A stretch of 64,000 nt of DNA from Seiridium cupressi (Eukaryota; Ascomycota; Sordariomycetes; Amphisphaeriales; Sporocadaceae): positions 62,001 to 126,000 of the forward strand of contig JARVKI010000095.1 of assembly GCA_036674765.1 (NCBI GenBank). Reading direction: 5' to 3'. Positions 49,629 through 59,328 of the stretch are shown here, in pieces. How positions within the stretch are numbered: the stretch's first letter is position 1; every line of letters starts with the position of its first letter. The notes under the pieces are model-generated. The model worked only from the letters and a program-made list of their open reading frames with translations, made no database searches and was not told the origin of the DNA. The position numbers and the translations under genes were made by a program.

Positions 49629-50516
49629 ATGTGCGGTTTGTCGAGGAAATTAATGGAATTCAAGGTTCAGTCAGAACAGTTCCTTTCGCAGATGGCTCCT
49701 CTAGAGACTAGGATAATCACGGATGTGAATTACTGGCCAGATCTGGCCAAATACATAACAGCCTGGCGTCCCGCGGTGCGTCCTGTGCACTACACAGTCG
49801 AAATCCAACCAATTCATGTAAGTATCAAGTGCACGATATGCCACACTAAGCATCTCCGGCTCCCACCATGGATCCAACATCCAACGCTAGCTGCCGCGGA
49901 AACCCCCACGGAGCCTCTCTGTGTGATTCCGGGCTGCGGCCACGTCGTGGGCTACGTGTGCATGGAGAACTGGCTGAGCCACTGTGAGGAAACTGGCATG
50001 GAACCCAGTTGTCCCTTTTGCAGGTTCGTGCTGAGATACCCAGGCTGTCAACACAATATACCGGTCTCCCCCGTCCCAGAGTTGTCTCCGGACCAGCGCG
50101 TGGAGGATTTCGTGCCCCGGACGCCGATTTGGGGGTTCCTTCAGAAGGACAACCACGACGAAGAAGACGATGGCGGCACAGATGGAAAAGGAGGAGAGAG
50201 CTGGCACCTCCGTGAACTACCCGGGATTCATGGTATGGAATATTGGTCCAAACTGTCGGAGCCAAAGACGAGAGTTGGCCAGCTGTGTCGCCCGTGCAAG
50301 AGGACGCACGTCAAGAAGTTGGCCAAGGAGGTCATCGATGTTGGCCTCGATGTGCAGGGGCTTTGGGGAGCTGACGGGGAACCACTATTTAGCTGCAGCG
50401 ATATGAAGGGTGATTTGACGTTTGGGAACATCCAGTTCGCCTCCAGGGTCTGGAGATTCGCCAATGATACCCTACAAATGTTCGACGAGTATCAGGAGCG
50501 GGCGAACGTGTGGTGA
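49629..50516 (+). CDS. RING-like zinc-finger protein of unknown role, 295 aa
   Basis: Single exon. A RING-type cysteine/histidine pattern spans about residues 67-135: CTIC, then a long insert, CGHVVGYVCMENWLSHC, and CPFC with a preceding CVIPGC. This would bind two zinc ions and suggests a possible ubiquitin E3 ligase. The insert between the first pair and CGH is longer than in classical RINGs. A second pair (CRPC) lies near residue 222. The remainder, including VEDFVPRTPIWGF, has no family I recognise. There is no signal or membrane segment. Such proteins are frequent and poorly conserved in filamentous fungi. The absence of introns and the upstream AT-rich flank are unremarkable. Confidence 0.75.
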   Translation: MCGLSRKLMEFKVQSEQFLSQMAPLETRIITDVNYWPDLAKYITAWRPAVRPVHYTVEIQPIHVSIKCTICHTKHLRLPPWIQHPTLAAAETPTEPLCVIPGCGHVVGYVCMENWLSHCEETGMEPSCPFCRFVLRYPGCQHNIPVSPVPELSPDQRVEDFVPRTPIWGFLQKDNHDEEDDGGTDGKGGESWHLRELPGIHGMEYWSKLSEPKTRVGQLCRPCKRTHVKKLAKEVIDVGLDVQGLWGADGEPLFSCSDMKGDLTFGNIQFASRVWRFANDTLQMFDEYQERANVW

Positions 50517-50964
50517 TGGCGACTGAACGTCGTTATATGGTAAGTTTCATCACACGGCTTTGAACAGTACAAGTCCCTTTTGAGTCACTGATCCAGCATA
50601 GATCGATTGAAACAAAAGTGAAAACCGGGCCACAGAGTCAGGATTGGGGGAATTGCAAATGGGATATTTTATAGCTGTATAGAAATACAAACGAACAACT
50701 GTTGCCAAGCAGAAGGATGCAGGAAGCCAAACTCCTCCCAGGTCTTTCCGGATATCTTTCAAACCAAACGACTTGTTTCCCAGCCCAGTCAACCCTAGCG
50801 TTGAATAATGAAAAGTGTTTTCGAAAGGGTTGTGCGCCTGGCCGCGCCACGGTTGGGTTTGGTAGTTCACCTAATTACCAATTGCAGCTTGGGTATTTTG
50901 CGTCTCTCATTATTAGACATTACTAGCGAGGCTCCACCTCCACTGCGTCAAGCACAAAAGCATT
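50517..50964. other. Convergent 3' intergenic region
   Basis: This lies between the RING-like gene and PIL1; nothing recognised. Confidence 0.5.
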
Positions 50965-52259
50965 TTATGCCACGACCTCGGCCCGGCCGCGGCGGTGTTC
51001 ACCATTGAGACCACCATCGCTGTCCATAACCGAATTTGCTTGATCATCCTCGTCCTCGTCATCGTATTCCTGGTTCTTGTGCTCGCCCGCAGCAACCCAA
51101 GAGTCGCGGTCATTCAGAGGCGCATCCTGACCAGACAAGTCAAGACCCTCGGAGCGGGCTTTGATATTGTTGCGACGTCGAGTGGACAGAGTGCGAGCAC
51201 GAGTGGACAGCTTCGAGGACACGGCCGCGTTGGAGGTGACCCAGTTTGTCAAAGAATCCTCGCAGTCTTGGATGATGGCTTTGCTCGCCTCATAGCCGTC
51301 GTATGCGGCACGAGTCTCGCCTGGGGTGACGGGGGTGTCATCGATGAGCTCCAACAGGTGTTTTCCGTACCCAGCGATGATGGCAACCTTTTCACAATGC
51401 TCGCGCAAGGCATCAAATTGGTAGGTATAAGCAGCCTTCACCTTCTCGCGAGTAATGTTGGATAACTGAGCCTCGGCAACGAGTGACTCGGCTTCAGCAC
51501 GGACAAGCTCTTGTTCAAGCACAACAATCTTGGGCGAGTTGGGCTCCTTGTACTTGAGCTGGGCAATTTGATCGGTAATCTTCTGCTTGCCTGGGCACAA
51601 GATTCACGTTAGTCTGACGTGGCTATGAATGGATGGCGTTGTGATGACTCACGGTCCCTGCTGGGCTGAACTGACGCCTCAATGTTTCGAATGCTCTTCA
51701 TCGTGACACGGTATTGGTCGTAACGGTCAATGTACTGGTCTTCGAGTTCGCCGATTTCGTACAGAAGCACGCCCAATTTGTCCGTCACATCGGATACATC
51801 CTCGTCGCCAGCCTCGCCCCAAATGGACAGTTGTTGCTAGTTCGCGGTCAGCTTACAGGAGTTCAATATGATGTCTGAAGTCGTGTGCGTACTGCGACCT
51901 CCATGCGTTCTCTAGCGACTGTTTCCAGGCTGCGCATCACGTTCTTCTCCATCTTAACGAGCTGGGTGAGCTTCTTGGCTAGGTCGGGGCCAAAGGCGCC
52001 GGCGGCTTTGCCTCGTAGAGCATGGCCTGTATTGAATCAGAAAGTGACGCTCTCCAGCGGGTGTGTTAATCTCGACGTACCGAATGGACTCTTGCCGAAT
52101 AGACGGCCTGACTTGGTGCTCGAAGTGGGTGGGGGAGGGCTCTGCAAAGGACGGAGTTAGCATGTGAGTCACCAGCCCATACCGGAAGTGAAGCACACGA
52201 ACCTGGATCTGCGAGGCGGTGGGCGCCCTGGTCTGGCGCATAGAGTATGTGCGATGCAT
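50965..52259 (-). CDS. PIL1: Eisosome core BAR protein Pil1, 353 aa, 5 exons
   Basis: BAR-domain protein that assembles on the inner plasma membrane into eisosome furrows. Exons: 52259-52203, 52141-52081, 52026-51893, 51836-51653, 51590-50965; all phases close. The N-terminus MHRTYSMRQTRAPTASQIQ, then KSGRLFGKSPFG, is the conserved membrane-binding and assembly segment. The BAR core includes NVMRSLETVARERMEVAQQLSIWGE, DEDVSDVTDKLGVLLYEIGE and PSRDRKQKITDQIAQLKYKEP. The C-terminus is acidic (EYDDEDEDD) and disordered. The many serines and threonines in the N-terminal region correspond to where Pil1 is phosphorylated by Pkh kinases in yeast. The length agrees with Pil1/Lsp1. Fungi often have two paralogues, and the Pil1 rather than Lsp1 name is by overall similarity. 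Confidence 0.93.
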
Positions 52260-54132
52260 ATTGGCGTGATTTCGTCTGGGGACGTGGAGGGAAGAGTTGA
52301 GTGGGTGATTTGCGGGGAATGGGTAATGGGTGAGTTGGGAGTCTGCTGAAACTGCAGAGGCGCAAAGTTGTCGATGTAGGGTAGTATCAATGGACAATGG
52401 ACAATGGACGGGCCAAGGGGAAATTGTGGGCGGCCGGGCCAGTTATGTAGGCTGGGGTAGTTTCGTCGCGGGCGAGACTGGAATCGAAACGTCAATGTGG
52501 TGTTTGGGGCTGGATGGCGGGACAGTCGGGGGAGGCCAGCGGATCGCGGCCCCTACGTCATCACTCATGCAGTTAGGGACTAGTGCTGAAGCGGTGCGCG
52601 CAAGTGCCCAATCCGGTGGGAGCTATGTGGGCGGTTCAACCTTTTGGGGCCGATCCCGTTCCTGAAAGGTTGGTGGCATCACCAGAAGGGCACCCATGGA
52701 GGCACCTGTCACTGATTTGCGATGCCGCGCTAGCGAGATCCCGGGAAATATTTGACCTTAGGCACATGGGTCTAATCACACTGCGCATATGCACGAGCGG
52801 CCTGCGAACTTTGCTATGATTTTTTTCCTAGGGATGAGAGAGTTTGCCAGGGCAACGGATCAGGATGACGCTGACTCTCACACGGGCCTCTGTTCGTGAC
52901 TACGGACATGAGGACGCCGAGCTATTGGTTGCCAACCTGCCAGCCCGCGGCGACATGCCAGAACTGATTCAAAACCCGCCAACTAACAAAATCTGGCTTG
53001 ATCTCGCGGGAGACTTACATCATCAATTCCGGTAAGGCGACAGACATCCTCATTAACATCTCCTCTGCGTAAGCACCGTACACAGAAATATTGTACTACA
53101 GGTGGAATCAAGGACTGGATGGATTTCGAACAAGCCAACCATTCATTATCCCATGATGACTATACTATATACCGGTATCCTTCGGCATCATAACCAGCAG
53201 GGGACCCCCAAGATGGCCTCTCAGCAATCGATTATATCCATATGTGGGTATGTAGACTATGTACAAGCCCTGCACTGCCACGCGCTGAGATAAAGCCACA
53301 TTCCGGAAATAGGACAACCCGTAATTGGGAATCGAAGAGGAGCAAGGCATGAGGTCAAAAAGATTTAAAGCGGCCAGTCCTGCATCGACAAGTGTATGCA
53401 TCAAGTCCAACTTCGTAGTTAAGTAACTTTATCAATAGGTTTTTTATTCGCTATAATGGGTTAGAACAAGTTACTATGCATTATCGCTTTTCTCAGTCGC
53501 GCTCAGTAAATAGACAAAACTATGACAACCCATTCTTTCGATTAGGAACTGGATCATTATGCGGATATTATATCACGGTTAAAAGTCCAGTTAGACTGTC
53601 GGCAGTCTTCCGGTAATCATACGCATTGTGCTTATAGATATAGCTCTGGTATGCTCCGCTGTGAGACTTTACTACACCCGGTTTCTCAAAAGTTCCAACG
53701 ATATTTCGACAAGGAGCGGCAGCATGAGTATTGGCATGTCAACTCTGGAAGGCAATGCTAATAATTATCTGCTTATTAGATATCTCGGAATTAAATACTC
53801 TATGGGCATACATAGAGGCTTACGCATCGGTTTTCTGACATGCTTGAAGGATATTCATATCGCCCGAAAACAGATAGCAGCGGCCGCCTCCTTAGTTCTA
53901 GGTGAGAAAGAGAAGGGCTTATGAATTTAGTTTTTACTAGATCTTAGTTGGCGATCTTAGTTATCCTAATACTAAACTCTTAATCGAAAAAGGTTTCTTT
54001 CCACTTGCACGAGGGCGCAGATTGGCCAGATATTTTGACGTGAATGAAGGTCTTGACTAGTTGGAAGCTAGATAAAGCATACTTAAACTTTCCTCCTGTG
54101 TAGTAAGGTCTTGTAGCCCGTGACTAAATACC
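52260..54132. other. PIL1 promoter passing into decayed AT-richer DNA
   Basis: The first 400-500 bp are likely PIL1 promoter. From about 53.0 kb the DNA becomes AT-richer and contains no intact gene. A possible rhodopsin-domain relic is listed separately. Confidence 0.45.
53628..53924 (+). pseudogene. Possible relic of a rhodopsin-domain membrane protein
   Basis: An open frame without an ATG start encodes a segment (LVCSAVRLYYTRFLKSSNDIS, residues about 8-28) that resembles the loop and helix-5 region of the fungal rhodopsin-like family. The rest of the frame does not match the family, and no flanking exons were found. Weak evidence, reported because it sits in a block of other decayed metabolic genes. 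Confidence 0.3.
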
Positions 54133-55681
54133 TCAGTGGATTCTTACTTTACATCCATTTGCGCTCTTGCAAGTCAACTTCAGTTCTCCCTTCCACTCTC
54201 GATCATCCGCGCTTGTCAGCTTCTCGATTGCTTGCGAAAGCCGGGCGAGGACATACGATGCCTCCAGCATTGCTTTCTGCTGTCCTAAACATGCTCGATT
54301 GCTGCCACCAAATCCAAGGAAATCCCACTGCGCTGGCTTGATAGAATTCCAGCGTTCGGGTCTAAAGGCCTCGACGTCCTCTCCAAACACTTCGGATTGC
54401 GGTATAGTGCGTAGTACCCCATTACCACTGGTGATCCTTTTGGGATAAACATAGGACGATCATGGTGAGGACCTCCTCCGACTGGAAGCTTGGTATCACG
54501 CAACGCGTCTCGACCAAGAAGAGAAAAAATTGGGTGGAGGCGTAATGCTAAATGTATTGTCAGTGGAAGGCTACGCGGTGGAAGAGTTTTGACCTTTACT
54601 TTCATGCAGGGCATTCTCGATTGATTTGGAACCTCTAAGGCTCTCTACTGAGAGATCACCCTCCGATCTATCGACAAACTCGGAACGGAGTTGTTGCCAA
54701 TATTTTGGGTGACGTGCAAGGAGGAACAATGCATTAGTGAGAAGTTCAGATGTCGTGTCTTGTGCTGCCATCATAGATTGGATGACTTGGTTTCTGATAA
54801 ACTCTGGGTCATTCGTCTGTGCAGAAAGAACCTAGATCAAGCTTTTGCTCTTCGGGGGATCCTCTTTCCCATAGGCTTGACTGATATAATAATCAACGAA
54901 ACCATGCGCTTTCGCGCAACTTTTGATATATCTCGACTGTGGAAGAAGGCTCCATGCTCGACCAAGAACGACTCGTACCATGCTGTAGAAAAGCGCATCG
55001 TGGAATGCCCTGACAAATTCATCCGCTGTGAGGGGTGCGCCAGACGAACCTTCTGATGGATGAACGCCAGCACGAAATACAAGGCTGAATTTAGAAACTT
55101 TGTATCTGATTAGTGGATAGAAGGGCCAAATATGACACTGTTTGACATACCCTGACATAAAGAGGAGCCTGCAAATCAACTGCTGAGGTATCCTTTGGCA
55201 ATTCCTCAATGAGGTGATCAACTTCCCGCCTCAAAGTTGTCAGATCCCGAATGTTGCTCGAATCGAAGGACGGCTTTAACAGTTTTCTTGAGTGATTCCA
55301 AGTATTACCGTCGGTCGTAATAAAACCTCGACCGCAGAAGTATGCCAAACCGGGCAGCCTCGTGGGCTCAACCCCGAAGTCCTTTGACGTGTTGATGGTT
55401 CGAAGATTCTCTGTTGCAATAGTACAGACGGTTGGTAGACTGATCCAAGAGCGAACTTGGTACGTGTTGCCGTAACGTTGGTGAAGGCGGTAAAGGAAGG
55501 GCACGTTACCGTACATGTTGCGTTGAAAGTCCAGTCCAAAGAACGGCTCCTTGGTTTGATGCGAGACTGCGGGTTCGCATCCATGGCTAAGTACGGAAAC
55601 TTTTCTTTGGCGTTAGCAGCGGAAAAACAGGATGGCTGACAGAACCAGACCCAACAGCGCAGTATTGAAGATGTTGCCCAT
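54133..55681 (-). pseudogene. Decayed cytochrome P450, CYP52-like
   Basis: Relic of a microsomal P450. From the ATG at 55681 the frame reads a membrane-anchor-like start (MGNIFNTALLGLVLSAILFF), then a TAA stop, then a long clear P450 N-half with HGCEP and KEPFFGLDF. Family landmarks continue on shifting frames: SMMAAQDTTSELL (I helix), a splice that would restore ETLRLHP (ExxR), TKLPVGGGP, FRPERW, and a heme loop FGGSNRACLG. Damage visible: stop codons near 55619 and 54835, a frameshift near 55070, another near 54400, and Ser in place of the usual Gly at the fourth position of the heme consensus. At least two introns keep usable splice sites, which shows it was once a normal gene. The P450 class is a judgement from the GGGP and HGCEP motifs. 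Confidence 0.85.
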
Positions 55682-56038
55682 ATTGAAGTTGGTCAGAGAA
55701 ATCGCCGAACTGCTTGAGGTGGTCGAAAGCGGCGTGGTTTGGAAGGCGCCTTTAAGGGCGAGTTGGGGTCAATGCAGCTTGTGTCACCCAAACATGGGGG
55801 CCACAGCAACAGGCTGTGTTTGATGTCCCCCAGTAGACACCTGCGACCTTTTACAGAGACATATTTTTACGGAATATTCTTCAGTGGTGCACGCAGTTGG
55901 CCCAGTCCACACATGTATTGACACCAACCGGCACCTCAGGAGATCCATACGTAGCGGCCGATCAGCTAGAACCAGCACAGGCAACACCTTCATTCACCAA
56001 ATGACGATAACACAGAACCAACCAGTGGAACTATCATA

Positions 56039-56317
56039 TTGGCCATTCTTCTGAAACCACATCGCCCACTGAAAGTTCATACTAAAGAACATTGGGATGG
56101 TATACGGCAGGCTTATTCGGGCCTTCCTGACGCAGTCTCAAAAAATCAAAATATATCCAAAGAGGAAATATTGACGATAACTTCTCCATCTCATATGAGA
56201 AACTGTGTTGATTTGTTACGCAAAACATTAATGTGCTACTCTAATAGAACTATTGAACTGAAAGATGTTGAAAGTGGTGTGAGCGGGTTCGGAATTACGC
56301 ATCAGTGCAGGGATTAA
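56039..56317 (+). pseudogene. UstYa/DUF3328-like fragment (C-terminal part)
   Basis: A 92-codon frame without an ATG start resembles the second half of UstYa-type oxidases of fungal peptide-metabolite clusters: HMRNCVDLLRKTLMCYSN, then VESGVSGFGITHQCRD. The usual first HxxHC pair reads HMRNC, so the second histidine is lost. The frame ends in TAA right after HQCRD, where family members continue. No N-terminal transmembrane exon is joined to it in frame. Called a pseudogene fragment. Confidence 0.6.
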
Positions 56318-56598
56318 CAAGGACTAGTTGAGCGGATAAACGATTTATAGCGAGAAATACTTGGGAAAGCTAATTTGAACACACTAGGCTCGACAGAATG
56401 ATCATTTGACATTATGGTGAGAGCCTATATGAAATCTCAATGAGCTGACTAGCTTCCCAAGTCATGAAAATATGTTTGATATCACGCATTACCCATGACC
56501 CACAACCGTGGACCTGGTTGACAGGATTATAAGATTCACTGGATTATTATGCCTCGTCGCCGCACAGGATGATGTCACCTGGATGTGTGTTTTATTAA

Positions 56599-56934
56599 GA
56601 TCAAGTCCAGTGCTTCTACGGTAAGGCAGAAGACGTCCGTGGGAGCCAGTGTGCGTCGTATATCTATACGTGGAGCAAAAGCTCCTCGGACAATGAGAAG
56701 CGCTGCTCCAAAAGGAATTCAATTTATGTACAAACACGGAATAGGTTATTCTACCGGTATGCAAGTGGAGTGTATGAGAAAGTATCCAAAGCTATTGAAG
56801 TTCAGAATGAATTCAGTCTTTATTACGCGGATCCTGATGTCGTCTCACCTTTGAAATCCTATAGGGCTGATTTCTGCGAACTTGCCTGCTTTGCGCAACT
56901 CCACAAACATGGTGTTATATCGGCTTACTCTTGA
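56599..56934 (+). pseudogene. Possible UstYa-like N-terminal fragment
   Basis: An open frame preceded by a TAA and lacking an ATG encodes VYEKVSKAIEVQNEFSLYY, then PLKSYRA and KHGVISAYS. The spacing of the AIEVQN and YR elements resembles the segment before the HxxHC motifs in UstYa-like proteins. Frame breaks and the absence of the catalytic half point to a relic. If correct it would be a second UstYa-type gene, because it lies downstream of a C-terminal piece. Low confidence. Confidence 0.3.
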
Positions 56935-57599
56935 TGTTTAGATAGATACGGTTTAAGTCTGAGCTTTCTAGTGTACCTAGACATGATTTCCACCCCGTCT
57001 TTGACAACGGCATATGTAGCTAATTGAGTCATTGCGCACATTCCAGCTGGCGCAGATCTACCCACATCTGCGACCGATGTTACATCTCCTATCCCACTAT
57101 CTAAACACACTCTGAGGTAGACACGTATTGTAACCTACGGGGTGACGAGAAAGGGGTGAGTTATTGGAGGGATCGCCGCACATCTGCTGCCGAGGTTACA
57201 TTTCGTAGCCTCCCTAATCTGGAAGCAGTACATTCATCGATATTTGCAGTTCAATACGAGGACGACATGGATTATGACCTGCAGAATGATTAGGGGTGAG
57301 GTGTTTGACGGATCATCTCACCGAGGGTTGTAGTTCGTTGGATGAGTGTACATAGTACGACTCGTCGAGTAGTCTTTTAGGTAACGTGGCAAGACATGTT
57401 AGGCGAGTACTCATTCTAGTACTACCTGTAAAAAAGTCCCTCAGCTGATTCTCCCTGTCTATTGAAGTAGGTGTAGCTAATATTCGGTCAACCTTCGCTA
57501 TCGGCTGATCGGGTGAAAACATTAAGTCTGAACAACCGTATTCTTAGTCATTGTGGCAGTACTGTTACCAACTTGATACACATATGTTCAAAGAGAGGA

Positions 57600-58432
57600 G
57601 ACCAAGAGATAGCACCTACCAAAGTAAACGGACTGCTCTCCTTGGTATTAATCAATACTGCCATTGTTCAGGATCATTACGTGCCAAAGGGAGCAACCTG
57701 CCCAGATCATCACTCTCGTCCCAACGATGAGCCACTCAAGCTTCCAATGGAAATCGAAGCTGCTCGTACTGTTGCTCGAGAAGCATACCCTAATCTCCAT
57801 GAAATTCTATCGAGCCCACCAGAATTAGTCATGGATGCGGGTCCAGCTGTACGTACTTACGCCAACGCTGAAAGCGGATTTCGTTGATTAAGGACTTGTA
57901 GAATACCCGGGCGATGGTTTTGGGGTTCATCTATACTTACCAGAGGGTATAATTTGGGTTGGGGGGAGGCGACACCTTATGGCGGGCTTGCGAAATCCAA
58001 CAATCTGGATGAGCAGGATACCAAACGCATGCTTCGTCTTGCCATGACTCATCTATCTTTTCCACGAAACGAGCGAAGGGAAAGTCGTGCATACAGCGTC
58101 ATCCCTTATGCTCACAACACGTCCAGGACTCTCTGCGCGGGTTGGACGAATGACGAAAGCAAAACTGGCCTCCAATGTTAAAAGTATGAGCACGTTCTGG
58201 CTCAAGAACTGGAATGGATGCTAAAAACCGCTTATTCACAAGATCCTTGAAAAAAGGGTATGATATGGCCATGAAATGTTTCACTGACGGTAAGGAGCGA
58301 GACCTAGATGATTGGACTTCTTTGTTTGCCAAAGCAGATGCTCGCTTTAAAGGTATGGGACTTACACTGCCACCTGGTAACACAGAAGCTATTATACAGG
58401 CTGAATGGACGGGGTGGGGGGTCAATTGTTAA
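57600..58432 (+). pseudogene. Decayed O-methyltransferase with deleted centre
   Basis: Three pieces in the order of a family-2 SAM-dependent O-methyltransferase, in different frames. About 57730-57860 reads PMEIEAARTVAREAYPNLHEI, the N-terminal helix. About 57955-58130 reads GGLAKSNNLDEQDTKRMLRLAMTHLSF, the winged-helix dimerisation domain. 58190-58432 reads GKERDLDDWTSLFAKADARFK and GMGLTLPPGN, with AIIQAEW at the C-terminus. The SAM-binding core of about 150 residues that should lie between the last two pieces is absent. Stop codons separate the pieces. No function is possible. Confidence 0.75.
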
Positions 58433-59328
58433 CTAGTTTGATACGTTGAGGCGTGGGTTCCCACACAGCCAGATTATGGGGGATACATAAGAGATAAGCG
58501 GAGCCAGCTGCCAGCTGGACCTAGCTCTCTATATATATATATGCTTTTTACTCCGTGGAGGAAAGACTTTGGTGATTTTGATATGGCACGCAGGAGGGTA
58601 GGGGTTTTGAAAGTGATATAAAATGCATGAATTCCCATCGTGAAGAGCTCCTGTGTCTATCTGGCCCGTGGCTTTCGGGCCGCAGCTGGGAGCTTCACGC
58701 TTATCCGATCTTATCGCCCATCGCACGTGACCTGGACCCTTCAGGTCTCTCTTCCTCAACGTACATTGTATCATACATTTAAATGCCAGGCTAACCAGTG
58801 TAGGCGTGGTGAGATCGCGCGCCGCGCCTTAGCCCGACCGTCGCGGATTAGCTAAATACATTGCATCGCGTACCAGACGTTCCAGTGAAGCGACACCGAG
58901 TCCGCGATTCTATTCAAAAATTATCGTCTTTTTGGATAAGCTGGCGACCGCGCAATTTGATCCATCTAGTATTGGCTGCAAATGGGTCAGATGCTGATTG
59001 GGGCCGTCGCAGCGCTGCAAAATCCTTTACACGCGTACTGATTTTAGCAGCATCCAATCTTGCCCTCTTCTCCTGCTCTGTATACTACGTACGCATTTGA
59101 ATTTATTTTCATCTTTTCTTATATTTTCTTCTTTCTAGAGTCGCCATCTTGACGATTCCAGTCGCCTCACCCCACTGAGCCTCATTTTGGTGAGACCGAC
59201 GTCGAAATTGCCCGGGGTTTTAATGTTTGTTAACCTGCATCGACGGCCACAACTCTGGTGGCAAGCAGGAGCAAGGTTCAGTCCGGCGGTTGCGACCTGC
59301 GCATTCCGACTGGACCAAGCCGGCAAAG
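58433..59328. promoter_or_regulatory. Promoter and leader of the KMT6-type gene
   Basis: About 900 bp between the O-methyltransferase relic and the KMT6 start. It contains a short TA run (about 58530-58545). The last 200 bp before 59329 are probably 5' leader. No gene was seen. Confidence 0.45.
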
